Below are positions 21,176-30,362 of a stretch of DNA of 64,000 nt, one piece after another. This DNA is from an uncultured Pseudokineococcus sp. (GTDB taxonomy: Bacteria > Actinomycetota > Actinomycetes > Actinomycetales > Quadrisphaeraceae): assembly GCF_947499845.1 (NCBI RefSeq), contig NZ_CANMPM010000007.1:62001-126000 (forward strand). Direction: 5' to 3'. The position numbers and the translations under genes were made by a program. Positions within the stretch are counted from its first letter, which is position 1. Each line of letters starts with the position of its first letter. The notes under the pieces are model-generated. The model was not told the DNA's origin. It was given only the letters and a program-made list of their open reading frames with translations, and did no database searches.

Positions 21176-22237
21176 ATGGTCGTGGCGTGGCGCCTGTCGT
21201 CCGTGGTGGTCGCTCTGGCGGTGGCCCTGGTGTGCTCGGTGCTGACTCCGGACGCAGCACGGGCTGAGGCGACGACGACGTCGAAGACCGTCGTCGTCCG
21301 GCCAGGGGAGAACATGAAGGCGGCGTTGGAGGGGCTCCGTGCAGGGGACACCCTGCTCGTCGCGCCCGGGCGGCACAGCATCGGTTACATCCGGCCCCGT
21401 CTCGCGCCGGGGACCGCTTCCCGTCCCGTCACCGTCAAGGCCCAGGTCTGGTCGGCTCCGCCCACCCTCGTGGGTGGTCTGCTCCTGACGAGCCCGGACC
21501 ACTGGACCTTCCATCGGCTGCGCGTCGAGGGTACGGCGGCCCGAGCCCCGGGACTGATGGTGGACGGCGGCGTCGGCTGGCGGGTGTCGGCGAGCGAGTT
21601 CTGGGGAGCGCGAGGGTCGGACGCCTACGCCAACGTCGCCATCGCCGGCGGCAACGGCTACCCCCGCGGCTTTCTCTTCACGGAGAACTGCGTCCACGAC
21701 GCGGCCCGCTCCCAGCGCGTCAAGACGGACCACAACATCTACGTCAAGATCCATGGCGGACCTCGCTCGAGCGGCACCATCTCTCGCAACGTCATCTTCG
21801 GCCACCCGAACGGCGCCGGCATCAAGCTCGGCGACGGCGGGCAGCCGGGGGCGCCTGGCCCGTGGGGGGTGGTCGTCCTCAACAACACCATCCTCGACGG
21901 CGGCCGTCAGGTGCTGATGAGCCACGACGTCAGGGACAACGCCGTGCGCGGCAACCTCCTCGGACTGTCGGTCGAGCCCTTCACCCCCCAGGACCGGCGC
22001 ACGACCGGCATCTACGCCCTCATGGTCGGTGGGACGGGCAACGTCGTCGAGAACAACTACGTCTTCTCGGCCGACATGGCTGTCCGAGACCCCTTCGGCA
22101 AGGTGCGGGTGGGACAGGACACCGCCGTCCGTCCAGCACCCGCCCTCGCCAAGCGCAGCACCTGCTCGGTGACACCGACCTCCTGGCAGGCGCGCTACTA
22201 CGGGACCACCAGCAGGGGGACCTACTTGGACTGGTGA
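21176..22237 (+). CDS. Secreted right-handed beta-helix repeat protein
   Basis: A 353-residue exported protein. GGGAGG at 21165-21170 precedes the ATG at 21176. The signal peptide is MVVAWRLSSVVVALAVALVC with cleavage after ARA near residue 30. The rest shows repeated short strands with Asn/Gly turns (ISRNVIFGHPNGAGIKLGDG, VLNNTILDGG, NVVENNYVFS), as in parallel beta-helix (PbH1/Beta_helix) folds of polysaccharide lyases and related proteins. Catalytic residues cannot be assigned. In this locus it could cut or bind the exported glycan. A C-terminal Cys and WQARYYGTT stretch is unplaced. Confidence 0.78.
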   Translation: MVVAWRLSSVVVALAVALVCSVLTPDAARAEATTTSKTVVVRPGENMKAALEGLRAGDTLLVAPGRHSIGYIRPRLAPGTASRPVTVKAQVWSAPPTLVGGLLLTSPDHWTFHRLRVEGTAARAPGLMVDGGVGWRVSASEFWGARGSDAYANVAIAGGNGYPRGFLFTENCVHDAARSQRVKTDHNIYVKIHGGPRSSGTISRNVIFGHPNGAGIKLGDGGQPGAPGPWGVVVLNNTILDGGRQVLMSHDVRDNAVRGNLLGLSVEPFTPQDRRTTGIYALMVGGTGNVVENNYVFSADMAVRDPFGKVRVGQDTAVRPAPALAKRSTCSVTPTSWQARYYGTTSRGTYLDW

Positions 22238-22242
22238 GGTGA

Positions 22243-23361
<1,119 letters not shown>

Positions 23362-23401
23362 GCCGAGGGCGAGTCGCGCTCGACCCACCTGTCCGGAGAC
23401 G

Positions 23402-23413
23402 TACCCTGCACCA
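23402..23413 (+). promoter_or_regulatory. Leaderless-type -10 box for the GT2-DUF2304-GtrA-YfhO operon
   Basis: TACCCT at 23402-23407, then 6 nt, then the GTG start at 23414, with no ribosome site. The transcript would begin at the start codon. Confidence 0.5.
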
Positions 23414-24157
23414 GTGCCCAGACCCACCCCGTTCCGGCCAGACGGCGGGGTCCTCGTCGTCGTCCCTGCGTACAACGAGGCCGCAGCGCTTCCTGCCACG
23501 CTGGCGGAGATCTCTTCCTGCGCGCCCGGGGTCGACGTCCTGGTCGTCGACGACGGGTCCACCGACGACACCCGCCTGGTCGCCCGCGGACGCGGCGTGC
23601 CAGTCCTCGTGCTGCCCTTCAACCTCGGGGTCGGGGGCGCCGTACGCGCCGGCTACCGCTACGCCCTCCGGTGCGGGTACGGAGCCGTCGTGCAGGTCGA
23701 CGCCGACGGGCAGCACGACCCTGCGGACGTCGAGCGACTGGTCGCGGGCCTCGCGGAAGCGAACGTCGTGGTCGGCGCCCGGTTCGCGGATCGCGGGACC
23801 TTCGAGACGTCGAGAGCGCGGCGCCTGGCGATGACCCTCCTGGCCCGGACCATCTCCACGATCGCGCGGCACCGGCTCACCGACACCACCTCGGGCTTCA
23901 AGGCCGTCGACCGGAAGGCGTTGGCCTTCTACGCCGCCAACTTCCCCGCCGAGTACCTCGGAGACACCGTCGAGGCTCTGGTCATGGGCGCACGTGCTGG
24001 GCTGGTCATCCGGCAGGTGCCCGTCGAGATGCGCCAGCGCCGGGCCGGCACGCCGAGCCAGCGCTCGTGGAAGGCAGGCCTGTACCTGGGTCGAGCTGTC
24101 GTCGCCCTCTTCATGGCGCTGATCCGTCGTCAGCCGGCTCTCGAGACTGCGTCATGA
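23414..24157 (+). CDS. DPM1/GtrB-type family 2 glycosyltransferase
   Basis: Likely transfers a sugar from a nucleotide donor to polyprenyl phosphate on the cytoplasmic face. The protein has 247 residues. VLVVVPAYNEAAALPATL opens the GT-A fold, followed by VVDDGSTDDT, the DxD motif in VQVDADGQHDP, then VGARFADRG and DTTSGFKAVDRKAL, all usual for polyprenol-phosphate mannose or glucose synthases. No C-terminal membrane pair is present. It is the first gene of a four-gene coupled operon: its TGA overlaps the next ATG (ATGA). Confidence 0.88.
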   Translation: MPRPTPFRPDGGVLVVVPAYNEAAALPATLAEISSCAPGVDVLVVDDGSTDDTRLVARGRGVPVLVLPFNLGVGGAVRAGYRYALRCGYGAVVQVDADGQHDPADVERLVAGLAEANVVVGARFADRGTFETSRARRLAMTLLARTISTIARHRLTDTTSGFKAVDRKALAFYAANFPAEYLGDTVEALVMGARAGLVIRQVPVEMRQRRAGTPSQRSWKAGLYLGRAVVALFMALIRRQPALETAS

Positions 24158-24570
24158 CGGTCAACGTCCTGTACATCGTCGGCGCGGCGGTGTGCTTGGG
24201 GCTCATCTTCGAGATGGTGCGCCGGCGAACGCTGAGGGAGAAGTACGCGCTCCTCTGGCTGCTCATCGGCCTGCTGGTCCTCGTCGTCGGGGTGGCCCCG
24301 CAGGTCCTCGAGGCGGTGAGCGACGCCCTGGGCGTCGCGGTCCCGGCCAACCTGCTCTTCTTCGTCGCCAGCGTGACTCTGCTCCTCGTCTCGGTGCAGC
24401 AGAGCAGCGAGCTGGGGCGGCTCGAGGAGCGGACACGGACGCTGGCGGAGGAGTGCGCGCAGCTCCGGTTGCTGGTGGAGACGGGACGGCACGAGAGCTC
24501 CGAGGCTGGTGCGGAGGACCAGACGGTCGTGCAGAGGGGCGAGGGGCTGACGCCCGGTAGCGAGGCTTGA
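24154..24570 (+). CDS. DUF2304 small membrane protein
   Basis: 138 residues with two or three membrane helices: VLYIVGAAVCLGLIFEMV, a charged loop MVRRRTLREKYALLW, and two further hydrophobic runs. A charged C-terminal tail (ELGRLEERTRTLAEECAQLR) looks helical or coiled-coil. DUF2304 genes are regularly found between a polyprenol-phosphate GT2 and other lipid-linked sugar genes, as here, but their function is unknown. The start overlaps the GT2 stop and the stop overlaps the GtrA start, so stoichiometric translation is likely. Confidence 0.82.
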   Translation: MTVNVLYIVGAAVCLGLIFEMVRRRTLREKYALLWLLIGLLVLVVGVAPQVLEAVSDALGVAVPANLLFFVASVTLLLVSVQQSSELGRLEERTRTLAEECAQLRLLVETGRHESSEAGAEDQTVVQRGEGLTPGSEA

Positions 24571-24962
24571 GCGAGGCGCCGGTGGTGAAGCGCCCGTCCG
24601 TCCGGACGTTGCTCGCCTACCTCTTCGTCGGAGGGCTGAGCTACATCATCGATCTAGGGCTCTTCCTCCTGCTGGGCCGGGGACTGGGCTGGGGTGTCGT
24701 GCCGGCCGCGACCGTGGGCTACTGGACCAGCGTCATGGTCAACTTCTGCCTCAACCGGAGCGTCGTCTTCAGCTCGACGCACCGCCTGCGACGCGGTGCC
24801 GTCAGGTACGGGCTGCTGCTGCTGGCGAACTACCTGGCCACTCTCGGCATCGTGACCGGCTTGGTGAGCCTCGGCACGGCGGACGCGCTGGCCAAGACAA
24901 CGGCAGTGGCCGTCATCGCGGTGTGGAACTTCTTCCTCTACCGCGCATGGGTCTTCCGATGA
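24567..24962 (+). CDS. GtrA-family membrane protein (proposed polyprenyl-phosphate-sugar flippase)
   Basis: 131 residues with four membrane segments: LLAYLFVGGLSYIIDLGLFL, a second run over VVPAATVGYW, NYLATLGIVTGLVSL and the end AVAVIAVWNFFLYRAWVFR. The closing NFxxxRxWVF pattern is the family hallmark. Family members are thought to move undecaprenyl-phosphate-glucose or arabinose across the membrane. The start is a TTG overlapping the DUF2304 stop (TTGA). The stop overlaps the ATG of the YfhO-like gene. Confidence 0.88.
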   Translation: MSEAPVVKRPSVRTLLAYLFVGGLSYIIDLGLFLLLGRGLGWGVVPAATVGYWTSVMVNFCLNRSVVFSSTHRLRRGAVRYGLLLLANYLATLGIVTGLVSLGTADALAKTTAVAVIAVWNFFLYRAWVFR

Positions 24963-27745
24963 TCGGGAAGGACCCGGGCGTGACGGGGCGCAGCCGGGAC
25001 TGGCTCATCTTCCCGGTAGCCGTGGTCGTGGCGGTCATCGCTCACTGGCGCGTGCTGCTGGGGCGAGGGCTGTCGGCCGTCGACGTCCTCGGGAGGTACA
25101 GCCCTTGGGCCACGTCCTCCCCGTCCGAGGTGCAGAACCGCCTGCAGACGGACATCGCTCAGATCGCTCCCCAGACGATCGCCTTCTACGACCGTCTGCG
25201 CGCAGGGGACTTCCCCCTGTACGACCCGACGACCGCGGGTGGCATGCCGTGGGGCGTCTTCCCGCTGAACAACAACAGCGGCCTGCTGTCGCCGACGCAG
25301 TGGTCTCGCCTCGTCCTCCCGGACGCAGCGGCGGACTCCCTCAGGGTCCTCGTGCCGCTCGTCGTGGCGCAGGTGTGCCTCTTCTACCTGCTGCGTCGTC
25401 GGGGTCTCAGCCATCTGCCTGCCGCTGTAGGGGCGGTGGCCTTCGCCCTGGCCGGCAGCCTCTGGGTCTACGACTACCGCGTCGTGGCCGTCTACCTCCT
25501 GCCCATGCTCCTCCTCGGTGCGGATCGTCTCCTCGGAGGGCATGCACGGTCGGGAGGCGCCCTTCTGGCGATCGGTACAGCGACGAGTCTTCTCGAGGGG
25601 TACCCCTCGACGGCGGCCGCGAACTGCGCCGTGGTCGCGCTCTACGCCGTGGCAGGAGCACGGGCAGACCGGCGCGGCTGGCGCCCCGTGGGGGTGACAG
25701 CCCTCGCCGGTGCCCTCGGGGCGGGGATGGCGGCCCTGCACATGCTCCCGCTGCTCGAGGTCGTCCGTAACGGGAACTTCCTCTCCTTCCGCTCCTTCGG
25801 CCCCGACGCGCACCTCCCTCCGCAGTTCCTCTTCAGCACGTTCGCCTCCAGGGTGACCGGTACCGACGTCTTCGAGTACTACGGGCTGAGCGACGCTGAC
25901 GCCGTGGCGGCCAACCTCCACGTGGGGTCGGTCGTGACCGGTCTCGCCGCCGCCGGGCTCGTCCTGGTCGTCGCGGGGCGTGCACCAAGCCGGATGGCCC
26001 CCCTCTGGTGGGCGGCGGTGCTGCCCGGCGGCCTCCTGCTCACGGCGACGACGATCGGTGGACCGCTGCTCACCGCCTACTACGCCGTCCCGGTCCTCGG
26101 CGACTCCACGATCCCAGCCAGTCGCCACGTCGTCGTGCTCGGTATGGCGGTCGCTGCCGCCACGGCCCTGGAGCGTGCTCGAGGTGGTGGCAGGGACGAG
26201 GTGTCCTGGTCACTGCGGGTAGCAGCTGCCGTGGCGGCGTTCCTGCCGCTCAGCGTCGTGGTGCCGGCGACGGTCTCCTTGCGGGCCGCTGTCGATCGAC
26301 GCCCGGACCTGACCGAGGGGCTCGGGGTGGCGCTGTGGGTCCACGGTGCCGTCCTCCTGCTGGTGGCCGTGTCCGTCCTCTCGACCGTGGTGGCGCGCTC
26401 ACTGGCTCGGGAGCGGGCGTGCAGGCGTGCGCGCCGTCTGACCTCGCGAGCCGCGCTCGGTGTCGTCCTGGTCGTGATCGTCGCGCAGGCCGTCGTGCCT
26501 TGGCACGGTTTCATCGCCGCGAACGAGGCTGACGCGTACTACCCGGTCACTGACGGCCACCGAGCTGCTCGGACCTTGCTCGGGAGCCAGGGACGCCTCT
26601 TGGGAGTCGACCTCGCCTACATGCCGAACACGAACGTCCTCTACGGCATACCGGACGTCCGGGGGCACGCCTTCCCTTTCGGTCCCTACCGTCGGCTGCT
26701 CGAGGAGGTCGTGCCGCCAGAAGGGCTCGAGAGGGTCTTCATCCAGGTCGACGCCGAGGCGCCGTTCCGTTCGCCGTCCGTGCTCGACGAGCTCGCCGTG
26801 TCCGTCGTCGCCCTCGAGGCGGGAGCTCGGCCCTACCTGGAAGACACCCCGCTGAGCGTCGTCACAGCCGACGGTCTGGGTGAGGCCGAGGGGCTCACCG
26901 CACGCGTCCCGACGGGGGCGGATGTCGCCAGGCTGGTCGTCAGCAGCCAGGGTGCGGGGTGCAGCAGCTCGCTGCTCTCACTCCGATCGGCGACCGGTGA
27001 GACGTCGCAGGTGCGCCGGCTCCGCTCGGCGGCAGAGCCGTACGCCCTCTACCTCGACACCCTCGACCTGTCCGACCGCCTAGTCCGTCTCGATCTCTCC
27101 GCGGTCGACACGGAGTGCGTCGTCCACGTGGAGGCTGCCGGCGAGCAGCAGCTCGCCATCGCCACCTACGCCTCGGACTCACGCCTACCCCTCGTGGACG
27201 CGCACGACTCGTGGCTGTACGTCCGTGAGTCGGCGTTGCCCCTGGTCGGGGCCTCGAGCCGCTGGACCTGCGTGCCAGACCAAGACGCTGCTGTCGCGAC
27301 GATCGAGACGAGAGAACGTGAGGAGCGAGGTGCTGTGCTGGTCGGCAGATGCCCGGCCGGCGGAGAGGTCGACGTGGGGGTGGATGTCCTCAGCGCGAGG
27401 GTCGACGCTGGGACGGTCGACGCCCAGACGCAGTCGGAGGTCCCCCACGTCCTCGAGGTCCGGCTCAACGCCTGGCCGGGATGGCGCGCCACGGTGGACG
27501 GTGAGGAGGCCGAAGTGCTCTCGCTGAACGGCGCACAGCTAGCCGTGCGCATCCCGGCGGGCACGCACGACGTCCGCCTGGAGTACCGCCCGACGAGCTT
27601 CGCGGCAGGGCTCGCCATCTCCGGGGTGGCCGGTGCGGTGGGTCTCCTCCTCCTCGTGCGCGAGGGACGTCGGCGCCGGAACGGCGGAACTACGAGGGAG
27701 AGGGCGGACGAGGCGCACCTGAGGTGGGCGCGCTCGAGCGCGTGA
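24959..27745 (+). CDS. YfhO-like large membrane protein, probable GT-C glycosyltransferase
   Basis: 928 residues. About a dozen hydrophobic helices fill residues 10-540, with an early extracellular loop containing the acidic motif TDIAQ and LYDPTTAGGMPWG; GT-C enzymes place catalytic acidic residues in this loop. The C-terminal 380 residues are a soluble outside domain ending LRLNAWPGWRATVDGEEAE-like and a last helix (LAISGVAGAVGLLLLV), as in YfhO proteins that glycosylate teichoic acids. Start ATG at 24959 overlaps the GtrA stop. It would use the lipid-linked sugar made by the three upstream genes. Codons are less GC-biased than in the flanking manA gene. Confidence 0.82.
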   Translation: MIGKDPGVTGRSRDWLIFPVAVVVAVIAHWRVLLGRGLSAVDVLGRYSPWATSSPSEVQNRLQTDIAQIAPQTIAFYDRLRAGDFPLYDPTTAGGMPWGVFPLNNNSGLLSPTQWSRLVLPDAAADSLRVLVPLVVAQVCLFYLLRRRGLSHLPAAVGAVAFALAGSLWVYDYRVVAVYLLPMLLLGADRLLGGHARSGGALLAIGTATSLLEGYPSTAAANCAVVALYAVAGARADRRGWRPVGVTALAGALGAGMAALHMLPLLEVVRNGNFLSFRSFGPDAHLPPQFLFSTFASRVTGTDVFEYYGLSDADAVAANLHVGSVVTGLAAAGLVLVVAGRAPSRMAPLWWAAVLPGGLLLTATTIGGPLLTAYYAVPVLGDSTIPASRHVVVLGMAVAAATALERARGGGRDEVSWSLRVAAAVAAFLPLSVVVPATVSLRAAVDRRPDLTEGLGVALWVHGAVLLLVAVSVLSTVVARSLARERACRRARRLTSRAALGVVLVVIVAQAVVPWHGFIAANEADAYYPVTDGHRAARTLLGSQGRLLGVDLAYMPNTNVLYGIPDVRGHAFPFGPYRRLLEEVVPPEGLERVFIQVDAEAPFRSPSVLDELAVSVVALEAGARPYLEDTPLSVVTADGLGEAEGLTARVPTGADVARLVVSSQGAGCSSSLLSLRSATGETSQVRRLRSAAEPYALYLDTLDLSDRLVRLDLSAVDTECVVHVEAAGEQQLAIATYASDSRLPLVDAHDSWLYVRESALPLVGASSRWTCVPDQDAAVATIETREREERGAVLVGRCPAGGEVDVGVDVLSARVDAGTVDAQTQSEVPHVLEVRLNAWPGWRATVDGEEAEVLSLNGAQLAVRIPAGTHDVRLEYRPTSFAAGLAISGVAGAVGLLLLVREGRRRRNGGTTRERADEAHLRWARSSA

Positions 27746-27757
27746 CGGTGCCGTGCG

Positions 27758-27770
27758 TAGCCTCGCCCGC
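27758..27770 (+). promoter_or_regulatory. Leaderless-type -10 box for manA
   Basis: TAGCCT at 27758-27763, a 7-nt gap, then GTG at 27771. No ribosome site is present. This supports choosing 27771 over the GTG at 27753, which would lie upstream of the predicted transcript. Confidence 0.5.
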
Positions 27771-29102
27771 GTGGAGCTGCTGACGGGCGTCGTCCGGGAC
27801 TACGAGTGGGGGTCGCGCACCGCGCTGCCCGAGCTGCTGGGCCTGGCGGCCGACGGCCGCCCCCAGGCCGAGCTGTGGCTCGGGGCCCACCCCGGCGCCC
27901 CGGCGTCCGTGGCGGGGGAGCCGATGGACGCCGTCGTCGGCCGCGACCCGGCGGGCGTCCTCGGCCCGCGCGTGCGCGGGCGCTTCGGCGACCGGCTGCC
28001 GTACCTGCTCAAGGTGCTCGCCGCCGGCGCGCCCCTCTCGGTGCAGGTGCACCCGAGCGAGGAGCAGGCCCGCGAGGGCTTCGCGCGCGAGGAGGAGGCC
28101 GGCGTCCCGGCCGACGCTCCGCACCGCAGCTACAAGGACCCGCACCACAAGCCCGAGATGGTCGTCGCGCTCACCCCCTTCGAGGCGCTGTGCGGGTTCC
28201 GGGACCCTGCGGTCGCGGCGGCCGCGCTGCGGCGGATGGACGTGCCCGCGGCGGCCCGGCTCGTCGAGGTGCTCTCCGGCGACGACGCCCCCGCCGCGAT
28301 CCGCGAGGCGCTGTCCTACCTGCTGTCCGGCACCGAGGAGGTGGCCCAGCTCGTCGAGGACGTCTCCGCGGCCTGCGCGGAGGACGGGCCGCTTGAGGGC
28401 GACCCGGCGGACGCCGTCGAGGCGGCCGGGGAGCCCGTGCCCGGCGGTCCGGCGCCCCTGCCCGACGAGCTCGGCGGTCCGGACGGCGGCCTCGCCGGGG
28501 CCGCGGGGGAGCGCGGGCGCATGGAGGAGGTGCCGGACGAGCCCGTCGACGGCGCGGTCGACCCCGACCGCCGCACCGTCGCCGAGCTGGCCGCCCACCA
28601 CCCCGGCGACCCGGGCGTGCTGGTGGCCCTGCTGCTGCACCGCGTGCGCCTCGAGCCGGGCGAGGCGGTCTGGCTGCCGGCCGGCAACGTGCACGCCTAC
28701 CTGTCCGGCACGGGCGTGGAGCTCATGGCCGCCTCGGACAACGTGCTGCGCGGCGGGCTCACGACCAAGCACGTCGACGTCGCCGAGCTGCAGCGGGTCG
28801 TCGACGCGCGCCCCGTGGCCGTGCCGCGGGTGGAGCCGGTGGCCGGCGACGGGTCGCTCGTGTGGCGGCCCGGCCCCGACGAGGTGGAGCTGTGGCGCCT
28901 GGAGCCCGCGGGCGGCGAGGTCGCCGGCCCGGTCGACGGCCCGCGCGTCGTCCTGTGCACCGCGGGCGAGGTCGACCTGGCGGTGGGCGCGGGCGGCGCG
29001 CTGCGCCTCGGCCGCGGCGGCGCCGCGCTCGTGCGCGACGACGACGGACCGCTGCGGGTCGCGGGCGACGGCGTCGCCTGGGTGGCGGCCGTCCCGCGCT
29101 GA
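27771..29102 (+). CDS. manA: Mannose-6-phosphate isomerase, type I
   Basis: Interconverts fructose-6-phosphate and mannose-6-phosphate, feeding GDP-mannose and mannosylated lipids. The 443-residue protein starts VELLTGVVRDYEWGS. Zinc and active-site motifs: LSVQVHPSEEQA, DPHHKPEMVVAL, then AVWLPAGNVHAYL, followed by ASDNVLRGGLTTKHVD. It is 40-50 residues longer than usual; the extra length is an Asp/Glu/Gly/Pro-rich insert around residues 205-260. The mannose pathway continues at manB (42152) and the SIS protein (43991). It is convergent with the TIGR03089 gene across a strong hairpin. Confidence 0.93.
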   Translation: MELLTGVVRDYEWGSRTALPELLGLAADGRPQAELWLGAHPGAPASVAGEPMDAVVGRDPAGVLGPRVRGRFGDRLPYLLKVLAAGAPLSVQVHPSEEQAREGFAREEEAGVPADAPHRSYKDPHHKPEMVVALTPFEALCGFRDPAVAAAALRRMDVPAAARLVEVLSGDDAPAAIREALSYLLSGTEEVAQLVEDVSAACAEDGPLEGDPADAVEAAGEPVPGGPAPLPDELGGPDGGLAGAAGERGRMEEVPDEPVDGAVDPDRRTVAELAAHHPGDPGVLVALLLHRVRLEPGEAVWLPAGNVHAYLSGTGVELMAASDNVLRGGLTTKHVDVAELQRVVDARPVAVPRVEPVAGDGSLVWRPGPDEVELWRLEPAGGEVAGPVDGPRVVLCTAGEVDLAVGAGGALRLGRGGAALVRDDDGPLRVAGDGVAWVAAVPR

Positions 29103-29104
29103 CG

Positions 29105-29134
29105 CCCCGACCCCGGCGGACGCCGGGGACGGGG
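29105..29134. terminator. Bidirectional hairpin between manA and the TIGR03089 gene
   Basis: Thirteen-bp stem with one mismatch: CCCCGACCCCGGC (29105-29117) and GCCGGGGACGGGG (29122-29134), loop GGAC. It starts 3 nt after the manA stop and serves both convergent genes. Confidence 0.7.
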
Positions 29135-29158
29135 CTGCCGCAGAAGGGGCCGCGACGC

Positions 29159-29908
29159 TCAGGCGCGGGCGGTCGCCTGCTCCTGCGCCGCGAGGTCGTC
29201 GAGGTCGAGCCCGGCGTCGGCCGCGACGGCGACGACGGACCCGTCGCGCCGCAGCGCCCCGAGCACGAGGTCCGGGTCGAGGTCCTCGGCCGCGCCGAGG
29301 ACGCGCTCGCCGGGGCGGAACTCGCTGATGCGGGCCAGGTCGTCGGCCAGCTCGAGCACGCGGCGGTCCTGCACCTGCTCGTCGACGGCGAGGACGTCGT
29401 CGCGGCCGGTGACCTCGGCGTTGTAGTCCAGCGCCCCGGGAGGGCCGCCCGCCGCGGAGCGGGAGAGGGCGGGGAGGTCGACGACGACGACGCGGCCGGC
29501 CGGGCCCACGGGGCCGTCGGCGGTCGTCACGAGGACGGCCGGCGGCTGCGGCTCGAGGTCGTCGAGCACCTCGCCCTCGTCGCCGTCCCACGACGGCTCC
29601 GCGCCGACGCACCAGGCGGCCAGGGCGATGACGGTCGTGCGCCACGACGGCGGCAGCGCCAGCGAGACGACGTCGCCGGGCTCGACGTCGCACTCGTTCG
29701 CCAGGAGGTCGGCGGTCTTGGCGACCCAGTTGACGAGCACCCGCGCGGACAGCTCGACGCGCTCGCCGCCGGCGCCGTACCAGGTGAGGCGGGGACGCCC
29801 CGGGTCGGCGTCGACGAGCGCCTCGAGGAGCGTCGGCACGTCGCGCGCGCGGGCGACGGCGGGCGGCACGGCGGCGCGGGACGGGTCGTCCTGCGGGGGC
29901 TGGGGCAC
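29159..29908 (-). CDS. TIGR03089 family protein (AMP-binding-like fragment)
   Basis: 249 residues. The start is a GTG at 29908 with GGAGGAG upstream on the minus strand. The family resembles the N-terminal part of AMP-forming acyl-CoA synthetases (RLTWYGAGGERVELSARVLVNWV; GDVVSLALPPSW; WCVGAEPSW) but ends before the adenylate-forming core, so catalysis is doubtful. In mycobacteria the matching gene lies beside an LCP ligase, rmlD and wbbL, implying an envelope role. Here it is beside manA. The molecular function is unknown. Confidence 0.85.
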   Translation of the reverse strand: MPQPPQDDPSRAAVPPAVARARDVPTLLEALVDADPGRPRLTWYGAGGERVELSARVLVNWVAKTADLLANECDVEPGDVVSLALPPSWRTTVIALAAWCVGAEPSWDGDEGEVLDDLEPQPPAVLVTTADGPVGPAGRVVVVDLPALSRSAAGGPPGALDYNAEVTGRDDVLAVDEQVQDRRVLELADDLARISEFRPGERVLGAAEDLDPDLVLGALRRDGSVVAVAADAGLDLDDLAAQEQATARA

Positions 29909-30060
29909 GGCGGCTCTCCTCCGGGCGGGGCGGCGGGGGGCGGTGGTCCTGGAGGACCACGCGGTCCTCGACCCTACGGTCGCCGCGGCCCCGCCCGCAG
30001 AAGAGCCGCGGCCGCGCACGGGCGTCGGTCCCCGCGTCCCCGGACCTCCCGACACGCGAA

Positions 30061-30283
30061 GGGGGCGTCAACTTCGCGTACTGGGTCTCTCGGGGGAAAG
30101 AGGGCGTCACCTTCGCGTCCTGGGCCGTCTTCGGGGTGGAGGAGGCGTCACCTTCGCGGCCTGGGCCCCTTGGGGGGTGAAGGGGACGTCACCTTCGCGT
30201 CCTGGGCCGTCTCCGGGGTGAAGGGGGCGTCACCTTCGCGTCCTGGGCCCCCTCAGGGGTGAAGCAGGCGTCACCTTCGCGGT
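30061..30283. repeat. Six-copy tandem repeat, about 41-bp period
   Basis: Copies share the core CGTCACCTTCGCG (first copy CGTCAACTTCGCG), which begins at 30066, 30105, 30146, 30187, 30228 and 30269: spacing 39, 41, 41, 41 and 41. Three copies contain GGTGA-N8-TCACC, an inverted pair. The period is not a multiple of 3, and no consistent frame runs through, so it is not protein-coding. It fills most of the 454-nt gap between two divergent genes. It could be operator iterons, a structured RNA or a local slippage array. Confidence 0.9.
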
Positions 30284-30350
30284 GGGGGGTGGTGGCGCGA
30301 GCTCGAGTCGGCCTCGCCGCGGCGGAGGCGGAGCTGTCGGGGGAGCGGGG

Positions 30351-30362
30351 CACACTGGCCGC
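30351..30362 (+). promoter_or_regulatory. Weak leaderless-type -10 box for the AlkA-like gene
   Basis: CACACT at 30351-30356, 6 nt, then GTG at 30363 without a ribosome site. It is a weaker match to TAnnnT than the others. Confidence 0.3.

Noticed and set aside
30061-30283. CRISPR array
   Set aside because: The repeats are contiguous 41-bp units with no unique spacers, and no cas gene is present.
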